Part shown: in pieces, positions 33,459 through 45,339 of the stretch
Numbering within the stretch: position 1 is the stretch's first letter
How the letters are laid out: every line of letters starts with the position of its first letter
Assembly: GCA_006503535.1 (NCBI GenBank)
Contig: QYRS01000001.1
Span: 1,984,001-2,048,000, forward strand
DNA length: 64,000 bases
DNA from: Arthrinium phaeospermum
Lineage: Eukaryota; Ascomycota; Sordariomycetes; Amphisphaeriales; Apiosporaceae
Reading direction: 5' to 3'
The notes under the pieces: generated by a model
Databases searched by the model: none
What the model was told of the DNA's origin: nothing
What the model saw: only the letters and a program-made list of their open reading frames with translations
Made by a program: the position numbers and the translations under genes

Positions 33459-36400
33459 AAGAACAATGTGATACCCACCAACCACCTCTCGGTTCCACGC
33501 AACTACCTACTACGACCAATACCCATTTACAACAACCACAACATCACCCAAAAACCATCCATTTACAAATCACATTGTTTTCTTACAGCAAGGCGGGCGG
33601 CAGCGACTACGGATCAAGGCGTTTGGAGGAATTTCGTTGTTTTGTCGTTGGCGCCACCAACTTAAAGATGGGACGTTTCCGGTTACATCCCGCGTCCCCG
33701 TTTCGCGTCATTTCTGGTGGCCGTACGGGAGACGGGCACTACTTTGGTGTCGGTTTCACGCTCACTGGGGGAGCTGGTGAAAAGAAGGCCAAAAACTTGG
33801 ATAGCTTCTCTCGCTTCCAACTTTCCATAGGGATTGCGGGCCACCGGGCAGCGGTGGGGCTACCACGATGTCACCGTCCACGGGGGCGCCATGGCCTGCC
33901 TCACCCCGCAGGCAAGGTCCCGCGTCCTTCCACCAGCCCTCAGTGTCACGGCGGCACGGCATCCCGAAGGCGACCATCCACTGTCTTACGACGTGCGCGT
34001 CGCAATATAGCGGCGATCTTATTGCGACGTCTTGTCGTCCGCTGTACTTGCGGTGTGTGTTTGTGTCTTCGATCGCCTTCGAGTCTCGATGGCGCTAGGA
34101 AATCATGGCGAGTTGTGATGGGCGCTGTTCTTGGTCGCGACACCTTCCCACGGAAGTTTACTACCTTCGTACCTAATATTTCTCACAACTCTTGTACCTA
34201 TATACAATGTACTTAATAAGCAGGAGACGGCGCAGAGATTATATGAATCTACGATATTAGATGAAGCTTGTTTTGCATGAAATGCTCCGAGTGATGTTGA
34301 AAAACTCAGGTTGTCATTCACTTTACGCTTGTCACTTGTCGCATGGTACCTTACGAGTGAGCATCTCTCAGAATTTTCCGGGACGTTATTCCCGTTGCGA
34401 AACTGGTCAGACAGCATTGGCCAGAAATTTAACAACCAACAATCAATGCTTTGACGTCGCAATAGAGTCAAAAAGTCAATGGTGTTGTTTCTGTCGCCGC
34501 AGACAGATTGGATTACGCACTGCTCCCCTCCACCCCATTTTCAGTGGACTTGGTGGGGGAGCTCTGCCACGTTTCACTGGAATCGGCCGCGCTCTACCGC
34601 TGAAGACTGAAGGCACCTGACGACCCGTTTGCCGTACCAAGGTTAAAAAAAGCCTATTCTTATCACTCAGCCAGTGCATGAACAAACTCGGCCGACAGGT
34701 ATTGAGATCATCGGCAAGATCGCCATCTCCCCCCATGATATTGCTACTCTGGACGCGTCGTCCACGTTCGCGTCCATGTCGTCGGCGCCTTCGGAACAGT
34801 TACACGGCCTCCAAACAAAGGCGTTTCAACTTCTCCTGACAAGGACCATCCTGTATCAGAAGCCAAGAAGCCAAGAAGCCAGAGCGAAAAAACAGACGTT
34901 CCCGTCCCCTCGGGGAGACGGCTGCAACTTTGCGCCAAACTTTGTTCACTGACCGCCCGTTCGACAGGCCTTCCTTGCCCTTGCCTGTCAAAACCTCTTT
35001 CGCCCACTGTCCGTTTTCGTACGGTTGACGACGACGTTACAGTACGGCGAATGAAACGGGATCATCCGTATGCCGCGGTTCGCGCGGGCCAAACTTTTTT
35101 ACAGTACAATCTCATGGCATGGGCATTTCCAAACCATCGGGATACTCTCCGATTTTTTTTATTTCGCCTACGCAATAAGCGCACCAACTCCACGTGGGTT
35201 TAGAACTCCCCTCAAAGGCAAAAGCGCCCCAAAACAGGTTATATTTCGAAACCGTCTTCTCTCGGGGCCCTGCGAAGTACCAACGCGAAACGCGATTGCT
35301 CCTTCGACCTCGGCTCGGCCTGGAGGTTGTGTCTGACTGATGGCCTGTCTGACTGATGATCTGCCTGACTGATGATTGATCACGCAACATGCTTCAAGTT
35401 TACTTGTCTACATGTTACTCACTGGGTACTTACTTACCCAGATCGCCGGTAGCCAAGACGACGCGCAATGTCGGGCCTCCTTGATACAAGACGATTCCCC
35501 ATCGTCCATTCATAATCCCACACCCACGGGGCACTTGTCATTCACTCGCATCGACCCCATTGTTCGGGTGCGGGTTGCCAAGATGCACTTCGCTTCAACG
35601 GTCCTCCTTGTTCTTGTTTTTCGTCTGCTCGAAAAGTTGGCCAGGAGCTCCCTGCAAGCATACCACCGGACAGATGCGCTGATGAGTGGGGGGTTTTAGG
35701 CCGAGGGGGGGGGAAATAAGGTAATGAATGTACTGGGACCTCGAGTCCTGTGTTTCGGGAACATGCAGTCGAACGCGATGACTCATGGCACGATCTGAAG
35801 AAGACGGAGAAGGAAGGAGGTTGAATTAGTCTGGCGTCGCTTGGCTCTGGATGGAAACAAATGGATACATCCATGATATCATGGTTTCTGGAGCTTTGCA
35901 CGCAGGCTGCCGCTGCAGAGTTTATCACGGCGGGTTTCCAGTCTTTGACGAGTGAGGGCGAAACCGGAGGAAGCTCCTGGCTCGCCGTGCCATTGGTCAG
36001 CATCTGCCGATTCTCGTCCTCTGCGCCAACGGTCGATAGCCTGCGTGGTTAGGGGCGATCGTATCTCCCGGGGTATGGAGCTGTATGCACCGGCTTGGTG
36101 GTGTTGGCTTTTTCAGGCAGTTGTAAGCAAGACTGGGCTACGAAGGTGCTTTGCGAGAGCCCCCTCAATGTGCGAACCTTGAGGCAGCACCAAGGGCGGC
36201 AAGCGTCAGGTGCTCAATCCCAATGGCGACAGATCTGTACTCGATACTTTCATCAAGATCGAGGGGCTGGCAAGGTGCGGTCTGAATGCCGCAAGCGGGG
36301 ATGCGTGAGTGATGCCGCAACTCCCGATGCTATTCGGGTTTGCCTTTCATGGGCTCTGTGAGGCTGGCTTCAAGCGAACTCAATGTCCCAGACGCCTGCA

Positions 36401-37232
36401 GTGTGTCCGAAGAAGCCGAGATGTCTTGGTCGTATGGCAGCATGGTCTCGATGGTTACTGCCCGATTCCCCTCGCTACGCATGATGCACCCCGAATGCGA
36501 GCAAGTGAAGGCGAGCTGCAAAGCTGCAGGTGCCACGCGCCGGTCTTATCGGTGATGATATGTATATTGATAATGAGTCGGGGGGAGGGTGCTGTCGTCT
36601 ACATAGTTCGGGAATGCGCGCTCGTCGACGGTGCATTCTTATGTCGCACTTGCCGGCGATGCTTCAATCAGGTCGATTGACAACGTCGCACGCCCAAATG
36701 CCGCCCAACCTGGGATGCAATGCAGTCAATCTACGCAGTTATCGTGGCAGCCACGCCAATCTATCTTTACCCCAGGTTTTCGGCTAAATGCTGGCTGGCC
36801 CCCCTCCGTCATCGTACGGCTGTCATCTGAATCACTTGACTTAGACGCGAGTAGCAGCCCCTGGTCCGATATGTGTGACAAGTGATGTACATGAGCTGTA
36901 ATTGATCGAACGGGGAGTGAGCTGGAGTCGTCGGAAGGTAAGCTCGATGGAAAGAACGAATCGGACGGATGCTTGTCGGTAGATCTTTGCTTCCTTGGCT
37001 TTGAGGAAGGAGCTATTCGTGCTTCACGTAGTACTGGTTCAGCAGAAGAACCACGACCTTTGGCAGTAGATCAACCAGCCAGAGTCAAAGAGACGCCCCC
37101 TTCATCATCCTGTGTGACCTTGCGAGTTGCAGCTGGCACGTATTCTGTTCTGTATCACTGTCATCGGAGTAACTTTGAGTAAGCCGAAGGCTTTCTGTCC
37201 CTCGGTGTCTCGACCTCTGGGGTCCAACTACC
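33459..37232. other. Gene-poor stretch, 3.8 kb
   Basis: No supported gene on either strand. It holds short direct repeats of CTGACTGATG at about 35333-35376, a poly-T tract at 35151-35160, and G runs near 35687 and 35706. The 256-codon frame at 33446-34216 begins in the intron of the previous gene and has no domain character. Confidence 0.45.
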
Positions 37233-37535
37233 ATGTCCGCCTCCGCGCAAGCCATCAGCCGGCCGCCAGCGATCCCCGCGAGCCAAAGCCTCCTCCCCGT
37301 CCCGACTCAGGTGCAGATCCTCGCCGCGTTCGTCGCCGCGCTCGGCACCGGCTGGGTCGTGCTGGCGGTCCTCTTCGTCTACCGCTTTCGCCAGCATGCG
37401 GGCGAGGAGGAGATGGCGCAGCGCATTGCCCATCGCTTGGCCACTGCACCCAAGCCGTCGCAGCAGACCAGGGAGTTCATCGATGATGTCTTTCTGGAGG
37501 AGCTCGCCATCTTCGATAGGCCGAAGGAGGGGTGA
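37233..37535 (+). CDS. Small single-pass membrane protein, 100 residues
   Basis: Intronless frame starting in a good context (AACTACCATGTCC). A Pro/Ser-rich head (SRPPAIPASQSLLPVP) precedes one clear membrane helix, ILAAFVAALGTGWVVLAVLFVY at about 29-50, followed by RFRQH. A charged tail follows (EEEMAQRIAHRL and FIDDVFLEELAIFDRPKEG) that probably forms amphipathic helix. Basic residues right after the helix suggest a cytosolic C-terminus. I do not recognise it. The hydrophobic/charged partition and clean stop argue for a real gene, but its shortness keeps confidence moderate. The next two genes have a similar design. Confidence 0.55.
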   Translation: MSASAQAISRPPAIPASQSLLPVPTQVQILAAFVAALGTGWVVLAVLFVYRFRQHAGEEEMAQRIAHRLATAPKPSQQTREFIDDVFLEELAIFDRPKEG

Positions 37536-38297
37536 TGATGGTTGATACTGCTGGTGGAAGAGAGGGCAGTTCGGGGAGGGCGGTTGGGGAGGGAGGCTCA
37601 AAGTCCTCAAAGTCCTCGTCGCGGACGGAGGCTCGGACTGTCTGGAACCCACACATGCATTACATTTACGTTCGTGATATCCGCTGTCGCTGGTGACCGA
37701 AAGGGCCACTTGGAACTGGCGGGTTGAGGCTCGGGGTTCATATCACAGAGCAAGACGCGATCGGATTGTTTGGGACACTGGCGTACATCACAGAAGCTCT
37801 CGTGATACCAACATTGGGGTCATATTTGGGATTGTTTGGAACCCTCTCCGGTGTTGGTTCCGGGACTTTGGTCTTGTTGGATCCTTTGTACGATGTTATT
37901 ACATTCCTCGATACCCGCCCCTGCCTGCTTCTAAGTTCATTGCTTCTCAAAGACATACACATCACTTGCACTATCAATTGATTGATCGACTTGGCGCGCA
38001 ATCTATTTATGAATCTCCTCGAAGGGTTTTCTACGGCCATTTTGTCCTCTTTCAAGTGTTTTGTCTGCAGTGTGCCTCTCTCGTGCCGGCATGGTAGACC
38101 ATGGTACAAGAAGAACCAACACTCATTCGCGACGGTCGCAAACAATGGATTTCCTACTTCGGGGCTCCTTTGTGGCCATGCTACGTACGCTCTTTCAACA
38201 CTTGTAATCTACCTCAAGCCCCCATTTGCCAGTCTCGTGGTGCCAAAGATTCAATGTGATTATGTCATTTCACGTAACGTCCGCGACGATACCCAAT
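37536..38297. other. Intergenic, 762 bases
   Basis: No coding feature recognised. GGCTCAAAGTCCTCAAAGTCCTCG near 37596 contains a short direct repeat. Confidence 0.4.
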
Positions 38298-38813
38298 ATG
38301 TCTTTCGTATCAGACACCCCAACCCCCGGTAAGTGACCTGAAGCCCTACTTCACCTCTCGCGTATTACATCTCAATATCGATCGTGTCCCCGGATCTCTT
38401 TCTCTCTTACCGACTCTCTCTCCATTGACGCATACGCCTTTGCTCATCCCACCCCCACAGTGCTAGCCGTCCGCGACGGCGCCACCCCAAGCAGCATCGC
38501 CAGCGCCACGCACACCCCGGTCCCCTCGAACGGGACCAAGACGTCCTTCTTCCACCGGGTCGACCTCGAGCTGCCGCCGCTCTCCTGGTTCGACTCCCAG
38601 GCCAGCTGGCCCCTGGCCCTAATCCCCCTGGTCTTCGCCATGCTCTTCACCCTCGGCCTCGTCGCGGTCACGGGATCGCGGCGCGAGCGGATCCTTGGCG
38701 TGCAGAACCCGGCGCACGTGAAGGCCATCGAGCAGATCAAGGCCGAGCACCTAGCAGAGAAGAGGAGGCGGCGGCGGCAGCAGCAGCAGCAGCAACAGGG
38801 AGGCAGGTTGTGA
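38298..38813 (+). CDS. Small single-pass membrane protein with poly-Arg/poly-Gln tail, 127 residues
   Basis: Exon 1 (38298-38328) encodes MSFVSDTPTP; a 132-base GT-AG intron (38329-38460, CCCCCACAG acceptor) leads to exon 2 (38461-38813). A Ser/Thr-rich head, with NGT as a possible N-glycosylation site, is followed by one membrane helix, WPLALIPLVFAMLFTLGLVAVTG at about 69-91. Then SRRERILGVQNPAHVKAIEQ, a helix, and RRRRRQQQQQQQGG at the end. Positive charge after the helix suggests a cytosolic C-terminus. The intron was inferred because the second frame has no ATG before the conserved-looking body and the splice joins a Val codon cleanly. Family unknown. Confidence 0.55.
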
Positions 38814-39897
38814 AGACTTGCGCTGCATGAGTGAGCCATGCGTCTGCCGGCGTGTGTGCGACAGAGGCACGATGAACCAGGCGGACGAACAAACAGGGCC
38901 CGGGGCCGGCGGACGATGGCGGCGTCGAGAGGCCGGATGCTGGGGGATTGCCGGCAAGGAAGAGGCCAGCGAGCAGGGTCCCTGTCGCCGGCGCGGCCCG
39001 CTGGGACATGCATAGTGGATGGGTCCCAACGGCCGAGCTAGGTCGGACATTTCACCACGCATGGACGCGGAAAGCCCGGGCATCGCGAGGTGAGGCGCGC
39101 ATTTGGCATTCGAAGATTGCACAGCCCCGTTGCATCGTCAGTTCCCACTTTAATGCAAGATTTCGCGGATTCATCATCGTTTTTTTGGTAGCGTAGTATG
39201 TACGGTGAACGATCCCCACCGCCAATGAGACCACACAATCGAATGAACGGCGAATCCCCTTTTGGCAGTCCGCGACGCGTCTGTACCTGCCGCCCGTCCA
39301 TCAATTCGCCGCCTCGTACGAGACTTTGGTCTTGGTAGCATGTCAGCTGCTCGGATCTGATCGCATGAATCGATTTTCTTTGTCACCACCCCTGCAGGTC
39401 GTGCCATATGGACAGTGCACGGCGGGGCGTCTGCATGGCGATGAAGAAATACCCCAGTGATGATCCCAATGTATGGTCCACCCGACACGATCCACATGGG
39501 CCTTCTAAATTACCGGCAAGCCCCCTTTTCCCTGCAACGATGGGAAGAAAAGGCCAAACCTGTTTGTTGATTGCCGTCTTGTTTTGGTTGCGTCAGTTCC
39601 TCTTGACATGTTCTTTTTCCCATTGCTGTGATACATCACACCTCAAACGTCGAGCGTGCATCAAACCGCACACACCCCATCGTAATACGTCGCCCACCTC
39701 CTGACCGGTACCTCCTACAACACGACGCTATATTTGGATATTTGGATATATCGGCGAGCGAACACGGCAAAAGTGGGCACCAGGCGCCAAATACCTACGC
39801 GAAACCTCGGTTGGGACGCCACAGGACACTAGGACGGGACGACGGACGACAGACGGCCCACGATAGCCATAGCCCGGGGGCAGCAGCAGCAGCAGCC
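38814..39897. other. Intergenic, 1.08 kb
   Basis: No supported gene. A CAGCAGCAGCAGCAG run lies directly before the next start codon. Confidence 0.4.
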
Positions 39898-40143
39898 ATG
39901 GCCGAACACTTCAACATTGACGACGAGGCGTGGAAGGAACGATACCAGGAGACCTACCTCGAGCAGGTCCAGGCCAACACGTGGTTCTGGAACTGGTTCA
40001 CCGTCGGTCTGTTCGGCTTCTGGTGCCTCTCGACGACCATCCCGGTCGTCTGGTACTTTGCGAGATCGCATACCGGATGGAGCGCCCCGCTCGTGACGCA
40101 GCTGAATCACGAGGCCAAACAGAAAAACAACAATCCCGTCTAG
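39898..40143 (+). CDS. Small single-pass membrane protein, 81 residues
   Basis: Intronless, ATG in context GCAGCCATGG. An acidic head (MAEHFNIDDEAWKERYQETYLEQVQ) is followed by a Trp/Phe-rich membrane helix (FWNWFTVGLFGFWCLSTTIPVVWYF, about 30-54). A short tail follows (ARSHTGWSAPLVTQLNHEAKQKNNNPV). The many aromatic residues at both helix ends are typical of real membrane anchors. No family recognised. Third of three short membrane-protein genes in the same orientation between 37.2 and 40.2 kb. Confidence 0.55.
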   Translation: MAEHFNIDDEAWKERYQETYLEQVQANTWFWNWFTVGLFGFWCLSTTIPVVWYFARSHTGWSAPLVTQLNHEAKQKNNNPV

Positions 40144-40715
40144 GGGGGTCGGGCCCGGAAGGCCTTCCTTCCCCATGCCGCCACGGGCAAACATGTCTCG
40201 CATCAGGTCTTGTAGCTGTTCCTTCCCACGTCAGATGAATCAAGTCGGATACAGAAGAGCAAGGAATGCGCGAGGGATCTATCTACACACCATCCTCGCT
40301 CAGCCCCTGGAGGGCCTTGAGAGCACATCGTTCCCGATTGCCCCGGGGAACTAAATCTGTCGATACCTAATAGAGCCACCGTCATCAAAGAAGACCCAGG
40401 ACAACGACGGGCACAGCCCCAGCCAATTGGCACATCACATCAGCCAGGGCGGCATCAACACCAGCATCCAGGAATGCATACCACAGCCTTATACCAGCCG
40501 GAGTTACTTGCTTTCCATTGCATCGTACGAGGCGTTCGGGATTCTGGTCATTGCGAACACATACTTCGCCACCTTCATCACTTGCTTCCACTTGCCTCTT
40601 ACCACGTGGCCGAGCCTTGTAGAGCTCCTGCCTTATCTAGCCCGTATATAGTATGATGATCCGAGAAACCTCTCTACTTGAGATGTACACAATTGTATAT
40701 TAAAATACGAAAAAC
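40144..40715. other. Intergenic between convergent genes, 572 bases
   Basis: AT-rich from about 40650. Nothing recognised. Confidence 0.45.
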
Positions 40716-42805
40716 TCAAATATAATATCCTCTATAACCACCACCAGCCTTGTGGTGGTGCCCCTTCTCCGGCCAATACGGCCAAGCCGGATGCCCCTTG
40801 CGCGGCCGGTGCGGGTCCGCGAGCGCCGAGCGGTTGACCAGGGCGCCCATGGGGTGCGGCGGCGGCCGGTCGTTGGCGCCCGCCAGGTCGAGGGGGTCGC
40901 GCGTGTTGCCGGCGGCGTTGCCGGCCGTGGGAATCCCCAAGCGGCGGCAGGCCTCGAGCTGGTCGCGGGGCACCTGGAGCCTCCCGCCCTGGAGCTGTGT
41001 GGGCGTCTGGATGAGGGTGGCGACGAGGCCCGACACGACGTGCCACTCGATGTGGCAGTGGAACAGGTGCACGCCCGGGTTGTTGGCCCGGAACCGGATC
41101 GCCAGGTACGCCCCCGCGTTGAGCATCACCGTGTCGCGCTGCAGCGGGCGGCGGTGCGGCGGCTTCAGGGGGCCGCCTGCGTAGTCGCCGCTATTAGTGG
41201 GGGTCCGCGCGATCACTTGGAACGAGTAGCCGTGCGTGTGCCAGGGGTGTCCGCCGTTCTATGAAAGGGTCGGTCAATGAAATTTAGTTGTTGGGCAAAA
41301 GCTAGAAAGAGGAAGGGGGCAGATGTGGAGAAGGGTTTACTACTCACGTCATGGTTGTTGATGATCACCTCGACGACGTCTCCGGTCTTGATGAGCAAGG
41401 GGTTGGAGTGCCGCCCATACACGGCGGCCTGGTCGGCATACTTGCCCACCGTCAGGGCCGTGTAGAGCGTCGGCACCTTCTGGGATACGTAGGTGACGTT
41501 GTCGATGATGGCACTGTCCGGTTGGGTTAGCGAATCGTGGATGCGAGCATAGATCCTCTCCACGAGTTAACAATACCGATTTTGATCATCAATTGTGGTA
41601 AAGTCCATGGTAAACACGATTTGGTGGTCAACGTGCTCGTAGGCTTCCGCCTGTTGGCTCCAGGGGTTGTACGTCGAAGTGATGAAGTCGAGGTCATCCT
41701 TCACCGTCAGGTCGGTGATGGGATTTTGCGCAGGCAGAGGCTGGTGCTCGTCGCACACGAGGTAGCCGTAGAAGTTGGGATTGTAGTTGGGTGGAATCGA
41801 GTCGAACATGGCTTGGCGTTGACAAAGAGGCATTAGCATAACCGGACTGGACTTGTCCCGAGACTGGGAGTGAGTTGAATAATGGGATGCCACTTACAAG
41901 TGTCCAGTTGCGCCTTCATCAAGACCGCCCCCCGCTTGGCGCGCGGCTTCTTTAGCGTAAGCAGCACGGCATAGCGCTGCGCGACGGTGAGGTACAGCCT
42001 GTCTACCGTGACGGGCTCCAGGTAAACGCCATCCGCCTCCACAATGGTCAACTGGTGGCCCTCGACCTCAAAGTAGGTGCCGACAAAGCTGCCCACGTTG
42101 ACGACGCGGAGGAGGTAGGTCTTGCCCTCCTCGACGTGGACCGTGACGTTCTGGCCGCTGTTGATGACGCCCGAGTCCGGGATGGGCTCGGGCCCGCCCG
42201 CCGCCGCATTCGCTGCTGACTCGTACTGCTCAATGAGAAAGGGGGCTTGGGTGTGGTACCAGTCGCCGAGCGTAATAGTGCGCTCCCCATCGATTTGATC
42301 CTTGTAGGGAGCGTCAGGGTCTTTGAAGTTCATCGGACCCCTCAGACCGTCGGCCAGCTGGCCCTCGATATGGGCATGCCACCAGTATGTCCCAGCTTGC
42401 ATGATCTAAAGGAAACAGACATCAACTCGAGTTAGATGCGCCAACACCACCTGGAGGACCAAAAGAAGATCTCTATACCGGGAAATTGTAAGTGAACCGG
42501 GATCCTGGCGGAATGGGGCATTGGGTCACCCCAACCGGGCCGTCCATCGTATTCGTGCCGACCTGCTGTATGCCGTGCCAGTGGATGCCCGAGGACTCGT
42601 TCCCCAAGCTGTTGATCACGTGCACTATGACACGATCGCCTATCACACCCTCAATGGCCGGAGGAGGCCACTCGTCATTGACGCTGACAACCGGCCGGCC
42701 GAAGCCATCCGGGGCGACGAACTTCCATGACAATTCCCAGTAGTGTTCCAGTGTCTTGGCCGACACAAGGGGCAAAAGGAGGAGAGACGGCAACGGAACT
42801 CGCAT
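40716..42805 (-). CDS. Secreted multicopper oxidase (laccase / Fet3-like ferroxidase family)
   Basis: Oxidises phenols or Fe(II) with reduction of O2 to water. Five exons on the minus strand: 42479-42805, 41898-42405, 41577-41811, 41348-41513 and 40716-41258, giving 592 residues in phase. The signal peptide is MRVPLPSLLLLPLVSA. Copper motifs: HWHG at 75-78, WWHAH at about 117-121, HPWHTHGY near 415 and HCHIEWHVVSGL near 480, so all four clusters are intact. MDGPVGVTQCPIPPGSRFTYNF and YWWHAHIEGQ..DGLRGP are close to Fet3-type and ascomycete laccase-like enzymes. Unlike Fet3 it ends in a hydrophilic His/Gly tail with no membrane helix, so it is probably secreted and free. Ferroxidase and laccase activity cannot be told apart here. 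No frameshift despite high GC. Confidence 0.92.
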
Positions 42806-43995
42806 CTTCGGATTTTAGGAAAGAAGAGGCGAGTGGGATAAGCTGTCCGGACTACATAGTTCTGGAACAGAGCTGTGAAGTTGACCTTCTTAATATACAT
42901 AAGAACCTTGGGAAATGCCGAAACTTGCCCAGAGCTTTTATCATCCTTCATTACTGCTACTCTCGCGATGCCACAGAACGCATGGCCAGTAAAACTATAA
43001 ATCAATCGGCTTGAGCCGAAAGGCGCCACGCGGAAGTTGTTGGCCGAGGCTCCAGTGCCCAGCGGCTGAAATAGCATCAACGTCGAATGGGCGGGGTTCT
43101 CTGAGAGCACACAGAGTATAAGTGCCGTATCATACGACATGACCCGAGGACCCTGATGAAGTGGAAAGCAGTGGCGTGAATGGAAGCGCCATAGTACCGA
43201 ACAAAGTTTCATAGCTTCCCGACTTTCTCCCATATCAAAATTTCGACTGAACTAACTGGCAGCCCTGACGCCCGGAGAACCGACTCGCGGGACTTGGTTT
43301 CATCCACGGGCCCTTCCAAATTACCATTGGCCCTAAGGTGGACAGTCCGACTTGGTCGTCGAAAAGACCGTCGAGATCAACTATTATCATCCAGGGGCAT
43401 ATTGACGGCGCTGGCGACTGAGCTAGTGTGACGCCGGGGGGCAGACTAACGTACGGACTGTGCCGGGGTACCGACCGCCGGAAAGCAGACAACACTACCG
43501 TGGCAAGGAAGACGATAGATACGTTGCTGGAATGCCGCGCCTTCAATCCATCTGTGGGGCTGGACCACAGGCCAAGCGACTGCAGGAATAAACCGTCTTG
43601 ATTATTCCACTTACTCCAGGGAATAAGAGTGGAATAAGCTAACACTACTGGAATGATATGTCTTCTATAGACCTGTTTATTCTTGAGGACACTTGGCCGG
43701 TGTCTCTCGCAGGGGCTTGATGCTTGCTGTACTACTTACTCCACTTAAGAAAGCAAACTTCTGTATTGGCCTGCAACTCGAGGGAAGCCTTTGGTGTGTC
43801 CATCACCAGGTGCACCAGTGAGCCCCCTGAAATTCATAAATAAATTAGATATTAAAAGAGGTTACGACTTGGATAAAAAGCAGATATGCTAAATGTCGAA
43901 CTAGAAAACAACAAAACAGAACGGCCATTGGCCGTGGAAGCGATTCTGAGGTAAGGGATTGGGGTACAGTCCGATCCTCAAGCAGTATTAGGTGT
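42806..43995. other. Intergenic, 1.19 kb
   Basis: 5' region of the oxidase and 3' flank of the next gene. Open frames here (for example 43235-43645) lack domain character. Confidence 0.45.
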
Positions 43996-45339
43996 TCAGT
44001 TGTCAACGGCCGGTTGCCAGCCAGGGTTTGTTTCGTAAAATGTGGCATTGTCGATAAACCTGCCATCCACCCGGCTCGGGTCACACGTGGAAGCCAACCA
44101 TGTATCCCAGAACACACAGCCTTTGTAGAACGTACCGCCCATCTTCCACGACTTATCTGTGGAAGGCTTCTTCTGTTCCGTGTTGCCTAGAAACTCTCAG
44201 TATGCGGGGATTAGGCTCTAAGATCCCACATGATACTTACAGTAATCAATGGTCTGCCCCAGGTGGTTGTAGCACTCCGTCTGCTGCTCAGGGGTGTTGA
44301 AGGGGAACAGCGGCTTTTTCTTCCCGACGCAGGTCTGCATACGGCTCTCGAAGTCGAAGAAGGCGCGCACAGCGAGACACCGTTCCTCCCCCGATTCGCC
44401 CTTGTCCAGCTTGTAGACCTTGATCGCCTCGTGCTTCGCCACGGCGCCGTCCAGCATGGACAGGGTGACCCCCTCCTCGGGCCCCAGCGCGGCGTTCTCA
44501 TTGGCCAAGTCCTTGCAGAACTTGCTGACGGTATTCAGGCCCTCGGTCCTCGAAAACATGTTACCGTATTGGTAGAAGTTTCTGTCGCTGAAGTAGGGGT
44601 CTCCTGGGCCCCCACAGCTCAGCCTGGCCGTCGCATAGGGAGAGGCTGCGAGCTTTGTGGGGACGGTGGGATCCATGGTGGCGTCGGCCGTTTCCTTGAG
44701 CACCGGCATGGGATTCTTGGTTCTGTCGATGGGGGCTGGGAAATCGATTGTTGTGGTAGGCGGTATGTCCTTGAAATATGTAGTCGCGGGCAGTTGAGAA
44801 GCATGGTCCGCTATCTTGAGAGATGGCAGCAGGCAAGAGACGGGAAGGGTATAGTCCTCATCCTCGGTCGTGGTGGTTCTGGTTCTGGTTGATTCCGGCT
44901 CGGTGGTTTTGGCCCTTTTGCGGGTGCTGACTTTGCCTTCCTCGATCGTCAGAGTTGGAAGGCCAGAAGGGGGAGGAATCCAGAGTCCCGCGAGTGCCAA
45001 GGGAGGAAGAAGTAATAGGGCATTGAACCCTTCACTGCAGCTTGCTGTAGCTGAGGCCGTGTGGGTAGGGCAGTTCTTGCAGGCCTCTGCAGATTCGGTG
45101 GGTGCGCAGTACCAGATGGGTAGAATTGTTGAAGTTCCGTTGACTACGGTGGTTGTCAGGGTGTTTTCTGTTATTCCAGAAAGGGTTTTGTATTGCGTGG
45201 CCAAGTCACCGGTCAGCGGTGCCGTCTCAGGCGCCTGAGTGATGGTTGCGGCCGGAGGGTTCTGCGCAGACACGGCTTTCGTGGCATATCCTGCACCGAG
45301 AACCCAGCAAAGAGTTTTACTGAGAGTATTTGAAAGCAT
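43996..45339 (-). CDS. Secreted Cys-containing protein of unknown function, 429 residues
   Basis: Two exons, 44241-45339 and 43996-44186, joined across a 54-base GT-AG intron inside a Cys codon (DYC-NTEQKK). The signal peptide is near MLSNTLSKTLCWVLGAGYATKAVSA. A Thr/Ser-rich region carries NGT and NPTCPT-like Cys pairs (WYCAPTESAEACKNCP). Then comes a hydrophobic patch (ALLLLPPLALAGLWIPPP), a Lys/Arg/Thr-rich linker, and a C-terminal domain of about 180 residues with Cys at regular spacing (LSCGG, SKFCKDLANE, RMQTCVG, TECYNHLG, DYC, KGCVFWDTWLASTCD). The last domain resembles small secreted Cys-stabilised folds, but I do not recognise the family. A TATAAAGA element lies about 80 bases upstream. 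Confidence 0.8.

Noticed and set aside
33446..34216. 256-codon frame as an alternative last exon of the 32652 gene
   Set aside because: Another acceptor (33451) gives a short Asn-stop end matching the paralogue's gene structure. The long frame has no domain character.
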